Assembly (NCBI GenBank): GCA_964596135.1
Contig: CAZQTF010000011.1
Coordinates: forward strand, 1-31,545
DNA length: 31,545 nucleotides
Source of the DNA: JADJNW01 sp964596135
GTDB taxonomy: Bacteria > Bacteroidota > Bacteroidia > Chitinophagales > Saprospiraceae
Direction: 5' to 3'
In this document: piece by piece, positions 1 to 9,226 of the stretch
Layout: each line of letters starts with the position of its first letter
How positions within the stretch are numbered: position 1 is the first letter of the stretch
Program-made: the position numbers and the translations under genes
Notes under the pieces: model-generated
What the model was told of the DNA's origin: nothing
Database searches by the model: none
Seen by the model: the letters and a program-made list of their open reading frames with translations, nothing else

Positions 1-156
1 ATTCTGTCAATGAACTCAATTTTCAAAATTTATGCGCTGCGTAATATCAGTTTTTTAAAATAAATTTGATGATTATTATCTTTCGGCTTAATGCTTGTTT
101 CCTTTGGATGTGTCTATTTATTTTTGGAAGTTCTTGATCTAATAAAACCAACAATC

Positions 157-1875
157 ATGCCAAAAATGATGAACCTGAAATATGCCTTGTTATTGCTGGC
201 GCTGGTCGCCCTCAATTCTTGCCAGAAAGCAGTACAACCAGGACAATATAACGCCACGAAAAGTATCGTCTCGGAAAAGGCGATGGTCGTATCGCCCCAT
301 GCACTGGCATCCGACATCGGCGTGCGGATTTTGAAAAAAGGCGGAAATGCAGTGGATGCTGCGGTAGCGGTGCAGTTTGCGATCGCCGTTTGCTACCCGC
401 GCGCCGGAAACATTGGCGGCGGCGGATTCATGCTCATTCGCACCAAAGATGGCGTGATAGACGCCCTCGACTATCGGGAGAAAGCGCCCGCAAAAGCTCA
501 TCGCGACATGTACTTGGACAGCCTGGGCAACGTGATGGAAGGGCTAAGCACCGAAGGGCACCTCGCCGCAGGCGTCCCTGGCACGGTGGCAGGTTTGTTC
601 GCAGCACACGAAAAATATGGCAAATTGCCTATGCGCGACCTTATTGAACCGGCTATTCAGTTAGCGGAAAAAGGCTATGCAGTATCTGCTACCGAAGCCG
701 AACGACTCGGTAAATTTCAGGAGCCTTTCCGAAAATACAACACAACGCCCAATCCATTTATCAAAGATAACTGGCAAACCGGCAGCCAACTGGTGCAGCC
801 CGAACTTGCCCAAACGCTCAGACGCATCCGTGACCGCGGTAAAGCGGGCTTCTACGAAGGCGAAACCGCCGATGCCATTGTCGCTGAAATGCAGTCCGGC
901 AACGGTATTATTACCCACGAGGATTTGAAAGATTATGCCCCCGCCTGGCGCCAACCCATCGTAGGCAATTACAAAAATTATAAAGTCATTTCCATGCCAC
1001 CATCATCGAGCGGAGGGATTGCGCTGCTACAAATGCTGGGTATGATCGAAAACTATCCACTCTCGGAAATGGGTTTTCACTCGCCGCAGGCAGTGCATCT
1101 TATGGCAGAAGCCGAACGCCGGGCTTATGCCGATCGCGCCGAACATCTGGGTGATAGCGATTTTTACAACGTGCCACTGGATACCCTCATCAATGAAAGC
1201 TATCTGCAAAACCGTATGGCTGACTTTTCTCCGGTCAGGGCTACTTTGAGCACTTTTATGTTGCCAGGAAATTTTAACTTAGTAAAAGAAAGTTTTGAAA
1301 CAACGCATACTTCGATTATTGATACCGAAGGCAACGCCGTAGCCGTGACCACTACGTTGAACTCTAATTTTGGCTGTAAAGTCTGGGTGGATGGTGCCGG
1401 ATTTTTTCTGAACAACGAAATGGACGACTTCAGCGTGAAGCCCGGTGTACCCAATCAGTTCGGGCTTGTTGGCGCCGAAGCCAATGCTATTCAGCCTGGC
1501 AAACGAATGCTCAGCTCCATGACGCCTACCATCATCGAAAAAGATGGCAAAGTGTTTATGGTGCTTGGTGCGCCGGGTGGCTCAACCATTATCACAGCTG
1601 TTTTTCAAGTCTTTGTCAATGTAGCCGAATTTGGGATGGACCTCGAAAACGCCGTAAACGCCGGGCGATTCCATCACCAATGGCTGCCCGACCAAATTCA
1701 GGTGGAAAAAAATGCTCTTGACTCCACCACCGTGCAGGCGCTGAAAGACATGGGGCACAATTTTCGGGAAGTGGACTACATGGCGGTCATCAAAGCTATC
1801 CAGCGCTTGCCAGATGGGAAGCTGCACGGCGTCGGCGACCCGCGCAATCCAGACGATACGGCAAGGGGATATTAA
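157..1875 (+). CDS. ggt: Gamma-glutamyltransferase, lipoprotein type
   Basis: This enzyme cleaves and transfers gamma-glutamyl groups from glutathione and related peptides, in the periplasm or on the outer membrane. The family signature around the autocatalytic threonine is clear: TTHTSIIDTEGN followed by AVAVTTTLNSNFG, with the first Thr codon at about 1300. This is where the proenzyme normally cuts itself into large and small subunits. An N-terminal GNAVDAAVA block and a later GAPGGSTI block are also typical. I start it at 157; ATGs at 91 and 169 are in frame, but only the later ones put a short charged segment right before the hydrophobic core and the lipobox LNSC. About 572 residues is normal for the family. 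It stands alone, with no operon partner on its strand. Confidence 0.93.
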   Translation: MPKMMNLKYALLLLALVALNSCQKAVQPGQYNATKSIVSEKAMVVSPHALASDIGVRILKKGGNAVDAAVAVQFAIAVCYPRAGNIGGGGFMLIRTKDGVIDALDYREKAPAKAHRDMYLDSLGNVMEGLSTEGHLAAGVPGTVAGLFAAHEKYGKLPMRDLIEPAIQLAEKGYAVSATEAERLGKFQEPFRKYNTTPNPFIKDNWQTGSQLVQPELAQTLRRIRDRGKAGFYEGETADAIVAEMQSGNGIITHEDLKDYAPAWRQPIVGNYKNYKVISMPPSSSGGIALLQMLGMIENYPLSEMGFHSPQAVHLMAEAERRAYADRAEHLGDSDFYNVPLDTLINESYLQNRMADFSPVRATLSTFMLPGNFNLVKESFETTHTSIIDTEGNAVAVTTTLNSNFGCKVWVDGAGFFLNNEMDDFSVKPGVPNQFGLVGAEANAIQPGKRMLSSMTPTIIEKDGKVFMVLGAPGGSTIITAVFQVFVNVAEFGMDLENAVNAGRFHHQWLPDQIQVEKNALDSTTVQALKDMGHNFREVDYMAVIKAIQRLPDGKLHGVGDPRNPDDTARGY

Positions 1876-2039
1876 ATATCTGTATCATGATTTCTACGCT
1901 GGTGTGCCAAAAACCTCAAGCCAATCAATTAAAAAAAACAGGCATTATTTAGATCTGGACAAGCACTTATAATGAATTGAAATCCGGAAACTTTGAACTT
2001 AATAACCCCAAAACCGTTTCTTCCTAAATCTTGGTTTCT

Positions 2040-2633
2040 ATGAAAAAACTCCTGTTTACCAACCTCTTTTTGGGGTTTATGTGTTTTGCGTGGGCGCAAA
2101 GCGCTGATTTGCTGCCTTTTGCCGAACAACGTTTGCAAAAGGAAAAAGTAGGCATGATCGTGCTGGGCTCGTGGGCCATCGGCAATATTGCTGCAGGCAC
2201 AACCCTCATTGGGCAACGCTCAGGGGAAGATAAATACTTTCATCTGATGAATATAGGCTGGAATGCGGTGAATCTAAGTCTGGCAACATTCGGCTACCTC
2301 CATGCCGTTCAGGCTGATCCGACAGACTACAATTTGCAAGCGGTGGTGCAGGCGCAATACCGGATCGAAAAGTTGCTGCTACTCAATACTGGTCTGGACG
2401 TCGGCTATATGCTCGGCGGATTATATCTGATGGAGCGCTCCAAAACCGCTGCAAAAAATCCAGAACGGCTCAAGGGCTTTGGCAAATCAATCGTTTTGCA
2501 GGGTGGATTTCTTTTTGTGTTTGATCTGGCCAGTTATTTCGTTCATGCCAATACCCGCTCCCCGGAGTGGCAGCGCTTGTTAAGCAATATTTATTTCGAT
2601 GGCAATCAGGTGGGGCTGTTGGTTCAATTTTAA
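2040..2633 (+). CDS. Small membrane protein, possibly DUF6992-like
   Basis: This is a roughly 197-residue protein with a signal-like N terminus (MKKLLF to AWAQS), then several hydrophobic segments: GMIVLGSWAIGNIAAG, the NAVNLSLATFGYL region, LLLLNTGLDVGYMLGGLYL, and a C-terminal segment IVLQGGFLFVFDLASYF. About four membrane helices are likely. It resembles a Bacteroidota-specific uncharacterised family that I recall as DUF6992, but I cannot confirm this. I chose the ATG at 2040 over the TTG nine bases upstream. The gene faces the phosphoesterase gene tail to tail. Function unknown. Confidence 0.75.
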   Translation: MKKLLFTNLFLGFMCFAWAQSADLLPFAEQRLQKEKVGMIVLGSWAIGNIAAGTTLIGQRSGEDKYFHLMNIGWNAVNLSLATFGYLHAVQADPTDYNLQAVVQAQYRIEKLLLLNTGLDVGYMLGGLYLMERSKTAAKNPERLKGFGKSIVLQGGFLFVFDLASYFVHANTRSPEWQRLLSNIYFDGNQVGLLVQF

Positions 2634-2720
2634 ATTAAACACTTCTCAAATAAAACATTGCTTTTTAAACAGATATAAATTTTAAAATTTAAAAAAGTAA
2701 ATAAATACCATCGAACAAAG

Positions 2721-3221
2721 TTACGCTCCGCGTTGCCCCAATTCTACAACCTCCAAATCTTTAATCGCCCCTTCCAGCAATACGAATCGCACAATCGTTT
2801 TCACTTTGTGAAAGCCTTCATTGCCACAAGCGCCAGGATTGATATGCAACAAATTGAGTTGCCGGTCGGGTATCACCTTCAGAATATGGGAATGCCCGCA
2901 GATATAAAGTTTGGGCGGATTTTTTTGCAAAATAGCCTTGACACGTGCAGTGTATTTGCCCGGATAGCCGCCGATATGGGTCAAAAAAACCTCCACACCT
3001 TCGCAGGCAAAACGCAGGTCGAGGGGAAAACGTTGGCGAATAGCTCCAGCGTCAATATTGCCATGTACGGCGCGAAGCGGTTTGAACGCAGCGAGGCGGT
3101 CAGCTACTTCCATGCTGCCAATGTCGCCGGCATGCCATATTTCATCGCACTCAGCGAAATATTCAAATATTTTTTCATCCAGAAAACCATGAGTATCAGA
3201 AAGTAAACCAATGCGTTTCAT
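2721..3221 (-). CDS. YfcE/MJ0936-family metallophosphoesterase
   Basis: This is a 166-residue calcineurin-like phosphoesterase. The metal-binding motifs appear in order: LLSDTHG (DxH) at the N terminus, HAGDIG (GDxx), VHGNID (GNxD), and the C-terminal ICGHSH and NPGA. It most likely hydrolyses phosphodiesters in the cytosol; the physiological substrate is unknown for this family. I start at the ATG at 3221 (MKRIGLLSDTHG); the longer reading frame begins with TTG and adds residues not seen in the family. It is the last gene of a minus-strand group behind the oxidoreductase gene (about 40 bases apart) and could be co-transcribed with it. Confidence 0.9.
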   Translation of the reverse strand: MKRIGLLSDTHGFLDEKIFEYFAECDEIWHAGDIGSMEVADRLAAFKPLRAVHGNIDAGAIRQRFPLDLRFACEGVEVFLTHIGGYPGKYTARVKAILQKNPPKLYICGHSHILKVIPDRQLNLLHINPGACGNEGFHKVKTIVRFVLLEGAIKDLEVVELGQRGA

Positions 3222-3261
3222 GTGTTCGCGTTTTGGCAGGCGCCAGTTGGGCAATGTCCGT

Positions 3262-4227
3262 TCAGGAAATTTTGATTACAATTTTTCCAAACTGATCACT
3301 TTGTGCTAATTTTTCAAAGGCGGCGTTGCCATTTTTCAAGTCAAACACCGAATCCACGACCGGTACAATTTGATGCTGCCCAACAAAGTTGACCATTGCA
3401 ACAAACTCCGCGTCGGTTGCCATCGTGCTGCCCAGGATAGAAAGCTGTTTCCAGAAAATAATCTGCGGGCTCACTTCCGGAATTTTGCCCAAAGTCCCTC
3501 CATAAATAACAATTCGCCCGCCTGGATTGCATAGCTTCGGTAAAGGAACAAAGCTCGCGCCACCCGCGCTATCAAGGATCACATCAAAACCTCCGGCTTG
3601 CGTAATCAGTTGCTGATGCCAGTTGTCATCCCGATAATTTACGCCTCCAACAGCGCCCATTTCCATTGCTCTGGCAATTTTCTCCGAAGAACCAGAAGTA
3701 ACAAAAACGGTCGCTCCGACTGCTATTGCAAACTGCAGAAGAAACAACGCTACACCTCCGCCGATACCGGTCACGAGTACCTGATCGCCCGCCTGCACCC
3801 GACCTTTAGTAAATAATGCCCGATAAGCGGTCATCCCAGCCAGAGGTAGGGCCGCTGCCTGCTCCCAGGTGAGATGGGCTGGTTTATCTACCAGCCGGTC
3901 TGCGCCAACTGCAACGAATTCCGCTAAAGTTCCTGGTTTGGGCAAACCCAGAATATGATATTGCTTAGATTGAAAATGAGAGTTATCACCCCAGTTGTTA
4001 TTTGGATTAATCATAACTTCCCTACCCTCGCATGTGCCTGCGCCGTCTGAACCCAGCACGCACGGAAAAATAATACCAGGATATAGCCCTTGCGTGATAA
4101 AATAATCGCGGCGATTGAGGGCAGCGGTTTTTACCTGCACAATCACCTCTCCCTCATTGGGTTGCGGGTCAGATATATCGGAGTATTGAAGGGATTGGCC
4201 TTTACCTTTCAGAACTAATGCTTTCAT
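3262..4227 (-). CDS. Zinc-free MDR oxidoreductase (quinone oxidoreductase-like)
   Basis: This is a medium-chain dehydrogenase/reductase of about 321 residues. The N-terminal GroES-like part contains AALNRRDYFITQG and VLGSDGAGTCEG, and the Rossmann part has VTGIGGGVALFLLQFA, typical for NAD(P)H binding. The catalytic-zinc GHE motif and the structural cysteine cluster of alcohol dehydrogenases are absent, so a zinc-independent quinone or enone reductase is more likely than an alcohol dehydrogenase; databases often still label such proteins zinc-binding dehydrogenase. I start at 4227 (MKALVLKGKGQ), the usual family N terminus. An ATG at 4248 is in frame and overlaps the stop of the acyltransferase gene by one base (TAATG), which would allow translational coupling. 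Confidence 0.88.
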   Translation of the reverse strand: MKALVLKGKGQSLQYSDISDPQPNEGEVIVQVKTAALNRRDYFITQGLYPGIIFPCVLGSDGAGTCEGREVMINPNNNWGDNSHFQSKQYHILGLPKPGTLAEFVAVGADRLVDKPAHLTWEQAAALPLAGMTAYRALFTKGRVQAGDQVLVTGIGGGVALFLLQFAIAVGATVFVTSGSSEKIARAMEMGAVGGVNYRDDNWHQQLITQAGGFDVILDSAGGASFVPLPKLCNPGGRIVIYGGTLGKIPEVSPQIIFWKQLSILGSTMATDAEFVAMVNFVGQHQIVPVVDSVFDLKNGNAAFEKLAQSDQFGKIVIKIS

Positions 4228-4247
4228 AACTAACTGGCATATTGACA

Positions 4248-5951
4248 TTATACGACCGAAGAAACAAGTTCAGTTTCCGTTTTTTTCCATTTAATTATTT
4301 CCTGCAAACCATAATTTTCCAGGCGATTATGATAAAAATAAAGTAACTTGAAGCTCTCGCTCACTATCTGTCCTTTTTTATTATACCGCAATGGCTTGTG
4401 TAAATGATAATTTCCCAATCGCTTGATGCCATCGGCGATCAGATCGTCCAGTTCCCAGCGGATTTGCTCCGACAGTTTGATGTCGCCCGCTTTTTCCATC
4501 TTCAGCAATTGATTTTTCAATTGTAACACTATATCTTTCAGAGCTGTATCGGCAAAAACATATTCATCGGTAGGCAAACGAAGAATGCCGTATAGATCAA
4601 GCCTGGCGTTTTCACGTTTTAATAACTGAAAAGCGGCAAAAGAAACTAAATGACTGCTCAGCACAATATTATCTTTATAATAACGCGCTACGATTTTATC
4701 CGCCAGAATTTTAGTATATTCTTCTTCGCGCTGCACGTCTTCCCGGATGACACCATCAGAAAGAAAATAATCCCTGACGTCTATCAAATTGCCATACTTA
4801 TCATAGCTGTTGCCATCGGCGTCCACAGGATTGCCCAGCACGTCGAGCGGTTGCCCGAATGAAACTGTAATTGTGTTACTTTCCGCAAAAAATTTCCAGG
4901 CAAATTGCAGTATTTTCCAGATGTTGTAAAAATCATCCCTTGTTTTGATATACTGTTCCTTGCCGATGCTGCGCAGGTATTGTTCTATCAAAAAAGGCGC
5001 TTCCAGCACAAAGTGATAGCTCAAAACCATGGGCACAACAAATACTTTTTGATCTTTGTCTTTGGCGAACAAAGTGCGCTGCGCCTCCACTACCGTACCA
5101 AGCAACCCCATTTTTAATTTGTTTTCCAGCATACCCGAACGCGAGCGCGTACCCCCGGGAAAAAAAAGGCTATTCACGCCTCGCTGAATCGAAAGATTGG
5201 ACATTGCTTTGAGCGTTTCCAGATAAATCGGATTTTTCTTTCGGCGATCCACGCGATAAGCGCCCAGACGGTTCATAAAATACGCAGCAAACCCGGCATT
5301 ATACAAATTCAGACCGGCGCCATAAGAAAACGAGGGCAAGCCGGCAAAGGTATCGAGTGCATAACCGATAAGGATGGAATCCAGATTGCTGAAATGCGTC
5401 GGGACAATGACGACCGTTCCTTTTTCGAACAGGCTCCGTACCGTTTCTACCTGACCTTTTACCAGCATCCGGTCGTAGAGGCGATATTTGCTGCCCCAAA
5501 TACTCCTGCCCGCAGCCGTATTGAGCAGGCGTGTAAAAAACATGGTGAGGAATTTGCGGGCAAACAGAAATGTTTTGATATTAAAAGTTCCTACGATTTC
5601 TTCACTATATCGGTGTAAAATCTGCTGTAGAATTTCTTCATTGGCTTTAGCTGCTTGTTCCTCGTCCTTATCCAAAGAGTAGCTGACCAATTGGCGTTGA
5701 ATTTTTTTCCAAAACTGACGCTCATTGGGCGGGTCCACTTTCCAGGGCTCTTCCTTGATACGAATGCGCTCCATGTAAATCGTTTTGGCAAGAATGTCGC
5801 GCAGTGCTGTGATTGACTTTTTTTGAAAATGGTGCATCGTAAATTCCCCGATTTCCCGTACAAAATTGCGGCGATCCTCGCTCAGTTTGTAAATGGGCCA
5901 GTCCTCAATTTCCGGCAGAATGTGGGGATAGATCTTATTTGCTTCTTTCAT
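4248..5951 (-). CDS. PlsB-like glycerol-phosphate acyltransferase
   Basis: This 567-residue acyltransferase acts in phospholipid synthesis at the inner membrane. The HX4D catalytic motif is THFSNLDS (His about 186, Asp about 191). The other acyltransferase blocks follow: GAYRVDRR (about 230) and FPGGTRSRSG (about 264-273), then VVPMVLSY. The length and the segment rich in Gly, Asp and Asn after the catalytic half (VLGNPVDADGNSYDKYGN) are like PlsB-type glycerol-3-phosphate acyltransferases rather than short PlsC proteins. Annotation pipelines often call it 1-acyl-sn-glycerol-3-phosphate acyltransferase, and I cannot tell which acceptor it uses. The N-terminal 150 residues look helical without an obvious signal peptide. 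It overlaps or abuts the oxidoreductase gene downstream. Confidence 0.85.
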   Translation of the reverse strand: MKEANKIYPHILPEIEDWPIYKLSEDRRNFVREIGEFTMHHFQKKSITALRDILAKTIYMERIRIKEEPWKVDPPNERQFWKKIQRQLVSYSLDKDEEQAAKANEEILQQILHRYSEEIVGTFNIKTFLFARKFLTMFFTRLLNTAAGRSIWGSKYRLYDRMLVKGQVETVRSLFEKGTVVIVPTHFSNLDSILIGYALDTFAGLPSFSYGAGLNLYNAGFAAYFMNRLGAYRVDRRKKNPIYLETLKAMSNLSIQRGVNSLFFPGGTRSRSGMLENKLKMGLLGTVVEAQRTLFAKDKDQKVFVVPMVLSYHFVLEAPFLIEQYLRSIGKEQYIKTRDDFYNIWKILQFAWKFFAESNTITVSFGQPLDVLGNPVDADGNSYDKYGNLIDVRDYFLSDGVIREDVQREEEYTKILADKIVARYYKDNIVLSSHLVSFAAFQLLKRENARLDLYGILRLPTDEYVFADTALKDIVLQLKNQLLKMEKAGDIKLSEQIRWELDDLIADGIKRLGNYHLHKPLRYNKKGQIVSESFKLLYFYHNRLENYGLQEIIKWKKTETELVSSVV

Positions 5952-6041
5952 ACTGTAATAAAATATAACCGTTTATCGGTTTTGGAGTGTTATTTTACCA
6001 CCTCATCATATCTTCGTATCAATATTTCACGCTTCACCAGA

Positions 6042-6644
6042 TTACAGGGCAGATTGTGCATTCACCTGCTCAATAAATTTCAAAATATCTTCTCGTCCCC
6101 AGCCGCGCTCAGCGGAGGTTTCAAATTGGGGAGGTAATTCGTGCCAGTGTTCCAGCAAAGCTTTTTGAATCCGTTCGATATTCGGTTGGCGCTCTTTTTC
6201 CTGAAGACGATCCAGCTTGGTGTAAGCAATCACAAAGGGAATCTGCATTTCGCCCATCCAGTTAATAAACTCGATATCAGCCTGTTGTGGCGGCACCATC
6301 GCATCAATCAAAACGAAAGCGCACTGCAAAACCCGGCGATGCCGAAGGTACCCCTGTGTCATGCGTTCCCACTCCTGGCGTTTTTTTCTGGAAATTTTGG
6401 CATAGCCATACCCCGGTAAATCTACAAGATACCATTCATTGTTGATGCGATAAAAATTGAGCGCTTCGGTTTTGCCTGGCTTATTGGATACATACGCCAG
6501 TTTTTTGCGATTGCACAACATGTTGATGAGCGAGGATTTACCTACATTGGATCGCCCGATAAATGCGAATTCCGGCAGCCCGTCTCTGGGGCATTGCATT
6601 TCGCTCGGAAAACTTCCTGTATAAACTGCTTCTTTGATATCCAT
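6042..6644 (-). CDS. engB: Ribosome biogenesis GTPase EngB (YihA/YsxC)
   Basis: This is a 200-residue TRAFAC GTPase needed for late assembly of the large ribosomal subunit. All GTP-binding motifs are present: G1 GRSNVGKSS (30-38), G2 around GKTEALNF, G3 DLPGYGYAK (from 75), G4 TKLD (142-145) and G5 ETSAERG. The length is normal for the family and the start at 6644 gives the expected short leader before the P-loop. It is separated from the acyltransferase gene by about 90 bases on the same strand. A strong -7-like box lies only five bases before the start codon, so the mRNA may be nearly leaderless. Confidence 0.96.
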   Translation of the reverse strand: MDIKEAVYTGSFPSEMQCPRDGLPEFAFIGRSNVGKSSLINMLCNRKKLAYVSNKPGKTEALNFYRINNEWYLVDLPGYGYAKISRKKRQEWERMTQGYLRHRRVLQCAFVLIDAMVPPQQADIEFINWMGEMQIPFVIAYTKLDRLQEKERQPNIERIQKALLEHWHELPPQFETSAERGWGREDILKFIEQVNAQSAL

Positions 6645-6649
6645 AATTG

Positions 6650-6657
6650 CAAAAGTA
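6650..6657 (-). promoter_or_regulatory. Possible -7 box of engB
   Basis: On the minus strand the octamer reads TACTTTTG, a perfect fit to the Bacteroidota -7 consensus TAnnTTTG, and it is followed by CA. A TTTG lies 12 bases upstream, closer than the usual spacing of about 18. If used, transcription would begin at the engB start codon. Confidence 0.35.
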
Positions 6658-6854
6658 ACGATATTCGGACAAAGTGGTTAGTCGAAAGTAAATAGCCGAA
6701 CGGCGATCAGAGCTAAATTTGCCGGCAAGAAGATTTAACTTCGCTGCAAATCAACAACGCTGGTTAAATTTGTGTTAACAACCATTTTTTTTCAGGGTCG
6801 CCAAATAAACGTTGCATCTAAATTTCGTTCTAAGTCCATAAAAAACCCACAACT

Positions 6855-7502
6855 ATGTTTACAAAACACTTAGCCTCTTGTCTGGTATTGCTGATTCTCT
6901 TTGCAGCACCCACTTACAGCCAATTAAAAATCGGTCTGAAAGGTGGCTTGAGTACCACCGAATTGAACGCAGAAGATTTTAACGTCATCCGCGCTGGCGG
7001 CTTGAACGATCTCGAAGTTGCCTTTAAAGAAGCCAATTATGGTATCCATGGGGGATTGGTCATCCGGGCACAATTCAACAAATTTCTGGTGCAACCAGAG
7101 ATTCTGTTCAATTCCAGCAGCGTGGAATACGATGTCACGGATTTGAGCAGTCAAATTACAGAAATCAAAGAGGAAAAATTTCAATACGTGGACATCCCGC
7201 TTCTCATTGGTTTCAAGTTTGGTCCGCTGCGCCTCATGGGCGGTCCGGAAGGGCATATTTTTGTGGATAGTGCTTCCGATCTGTTTGATTTTGACGATTA
7301 CGATCAGAAATTTGACAATCTGACCCTAAGCTGGCTGGGCGGCGTTGGTCTGGACATCTGGAACCTGATGCTGGATGTACGCTACGAGGGTAACTTCCGA
7401 AAATTTGGAGAACATATTCGCTTCGGCGACCAAAAATTCGACTTTGCCGATACGCCTTCCCGCTGGACGTTTTCGGTTGGTTTTCTTTTTGGCGGACGAT
7501 AA
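6855..7502 (+). CDS. Outer-membrane beta-barrel protein (PorT-like)
   Basis: This is a 215-residue secreted protein with a signal peptide ending near APTYSQ and then repeated amphipathic strands typical of small outer-membrane barrels (IGLKGGLSTTE, YGIHGGLVIRAQF, FLVQPEILFNSSS, VDIPLLIGFKFG, LMLDVRYEGNF), finishing with a strand ending in FLFGGR. It fits the outer-membrane beta-barrel domain family widespread in Bacteroidota. The specific role is unknown. It is a single-gene unit facing fabD, and the gap between them holds a long inverted repeat. Confidence 0.85.
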   Translation: MFTKHLASCLVLLILFAAPTYSQLKIGLKGGLSTTELNAEDFNVIRAGGLNDLEVAFKEANYGIHGGLVIRAQFNKFLVQPEILFNSSSVEYDVTDLSSQITEIKEEKFQYVDIPLLIGFKFGPLRLMGGPEGHIFVDSASDLFDFDDYDQKFDNLTLSWLGGVGLDIWNLMLDVRYEGNFRKFGEHIRFGDQKFDFADTPSRWTFSVGFLFGGR

Positions 7503-7515
7503 TTTTCAGAAAACA

Positions 7516-7575
7516 GGAGGATTGGAATATGGAAAAACTACGAAACATATTTTTTTGCCAATATTCCAATCTTCC
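7516..7575. terminator. Inverted repeat between convergent omp and fabD genes
   Basis: The arm at 7516-7532 (GGAGGATTGGAATATGG) pairs with 7558-7575 (CCAATATTCCAATCTTCC), apart from one wobble-type pair and a single-base bulge, around a loop of about 25 bases rich in A and T. It lies between two genes that end towards each other, so a bidirectional transcription terminator is likely. It shares the words TTGGAAT and GGAATGAT with elements at 20.9 and 24.8 kb. Confidence 0.65.
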
Positions 7576-7589
7576 ATCATTCCTCTCGG

Positions 7590-8471
7590 TCAAAGCGCGC
7601 TCGTTTCAGCGCTGCGCTCGACCTTTTTCACAAAACTCTGCAGTACTTTGCCCGTACCGCCTACTTCGATAAAGGCGGTTATGCCGTCTTTGAGCATATT
7701 TTGCACCGTTTGCGTCCAGCGTACTGGAGCGGTGAGTTGTGCAATCAAATTTTGTTTTATGGTAGCGGAGTCTCTTTCCGGTAAAGCATTCACATTCTGA
7801 TAAATAGGGCAAACCGGTGCATGGATCAGCGTTTTTTCAATGGCCGCCGCCAGTTCGTCCTGTGCTGGCTGCATCAGCGGGGAGTGAAAAGCGCCGCCCA
7901 CCTCGAGCACAACCGCACGCTTGGCGCCAGCCTCGGTGAGTTTTGCTATTGCGATTTCAATGCCTTTGACCGAACCAGAAATGACCAATTGTCCCGGGCA
8001 GTTGTAATTCGCTGGTACAACGATCTCATCGGTGATCTCCGCGCAAATTTTTTCAATTGCCTCATCGTCCAAACCAAGAATTGCAGCCATGGTGCTCGGT
8101 TGCAGTTCGCAGGCTTTTTGCATTGCCAGTGCGCGTTGATACACAAGTTGCAGACCATCTTCAAAACTCATGGCATTTGCTGCAACCAGTGCGGAGAATT
8201 CGCCCAAAGAATGCCCTGCCACTGCATCGGGTTGGAAAGCATCGCCCGCCATTTTCGCTTTGATGATCGAATGCAGAAATACCGCCGGCTGGGTTACTTT
8301 CGTTTGTTTGAGATCTTCCATCGTGCCTTCAAACATCACGTCAGTAATGCGGAACCCCAGAATTTCATTGGCTTGCTCAAACAGGTTTTTCGCCATTTCG
8401 GAGCTTTCGTACATATCTTTACCCATGCCTTCGAACTGGGAAGCCTGCCCCGGAAAAATGTATGCTTTCAT
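7590..8471 (-). CDS. fabD: Malonyl-CoA:ACP transacylase FabD
   Basis: FabD loads malonyl groups onto acyl carrier protein to supply fatty acid elongation in the cytosol. The 293-residue protein has the nucleophile elbow GHSLG (Ser 88), the substrate-binding arginine in YQRALAMQ (Arg 113) and the catalytic histidine in GGAFHSPLM (His 196), plus the N-terminal FPGQASQ. The length is typical. There are no other fab genes next to it; upstream on the same strand lie folE and queD, about 60 bases away. Convergent with the omp gene. Confidence 0.97.
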   Translation of the reverse strand: MKAYIFPGQASQFEGMGKDMYESSEMAKNLFEQANEILGFRITDVMFEGTMEDLKQTKVTQPAVFLHSIIKAKMAGDAFQPDAVAGHSLGEFSALVAANAMSFEDGLQLVYQRALAMQKACELQPSTMAAILGLDDEAIEKICAEITDEIVVPANYNCPGQLVISGSVKGIEIAIAKLTEAGAKRAVVLEVGGAFHSPLMQPAQDELAAAIEKTLIHAPVCPIYQNVNALPERDSATIKQNLIAQLTAPVRWTQTVQNMLKDGITAFIEVGGTGKVLQSFVKKVERSAETSAL

Positions 8472-8531
8472 ATATTGAGTTTAAAAAATTGAACGTGCCA
8501 AGGGAACTGAGTAAAACCAAACTTCCCGCAC

Positions 8532-9113
8532 TTAATGCAATTTTGATCCAATCAGATTTAAAAACTCACTCCGCGTTTCTACCCGTCGGAATTCGCCGGT
8601 GAAAGCGGATGTTGTCGTTAAAGAATTTTGTTTCTGCACGCCGCGCATCATCATACACATGTGCTGTGCTTCGATAACAATCGCTACGCCGAGCGGATTG
8701 AGCGTATTCTGAATGCAATGCAAAATCTCGTGGGTGAGGCGCTCCTGCACCTGCAAGCGACGGGCAAATACGTCAATGACGCGCGGAATCTTGCTCAACC
8801 CCACTATATAACCATTCGGAATATACGCCACGTGGGCTTTGCCAAAAAACGGCAGCAGATGATGCTCGCACAGCGAATACAGCTCAATATCTTTCACAAT
8901 CACCATTTCACTATAATCCTCCCGAAACATAGCGGAACGCAGAATTTCTTCCGCATTTTGTGCGTAGCCCTGCGTCAGGAATTGCATCGCTTTGGCGGCG
9001 CGCTCCGGTGTTTTGAGCAAGCCTTCGCGCGAAATATCTTCCCCTGCCTCTTTCAGGATCGTTTCATAGCTTTTGATCCATCCGGCAAGCTTGTCACCAT
9101 TGTATGATTCCAT
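8532..9113 (-). CDS. folE: GTP cyclohydrolase I
   Basis: FolE converts GTP to 7,8-dihydroneopterin triphosphate, the first step to folate and also to queuosine precursors. The zinc ligands are visible in SLCEHHLLPFFG (Cys 82, His 85 from the chosen start) and in QHMCMMMRG (Cys 153); the C-terminal TTTSAFTG block is also typical. I use the ATG at 9113 (193 residues), because an in-frame ATG at 9206 would add 31 residues with no family resemblance. The gene upstream on the strand, about 110 bases away, encodes a QueD-like enzyme that uses the FolE product, which suggests a shared pterin/deazapurine pathway. Confidence 0.96.
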   Translation of the reverse strand: MESYNGDKLAGWIKSYETILKEAGEDISREGLLKTPERAAKAMQFLTQGYAQNAEEILRSAMFREDYSEMVIVKDIELYSLCEHHLLPFFGKAHVAYIPNGYIVGLSKIPRVIDVFARRLQVQERLTHEILHCIQNTLNPLGVAIVIEAQHMCMMMRGVQKQNSLTTTSAFTGEFRRVETRSEFLNLIGSKLH

Positions 9114-9226
9114 AATATTATAAGCTATATCGTAATAATTCGTTGATGAATAGTTATAAAACACTACTGCGCCTATTCTGTTCTGAAAAAATATCTTTTC
9201 CGTCATTCCATCACCACATCATCGCA

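Noticed and set aside
61..68. TAAATTTG as a promoter -7 box for ggt
   Set aside because: It matches the octamer, but there is no TTTG at the required distance upstream.
7821..8492. 223-codon open frame on the plus strand opposite fabD
   Set aside because: It is fully antisense to a gene with all FabD catalytic motifs, and its translation is rich in His, Arg and Cys with no family pattern.
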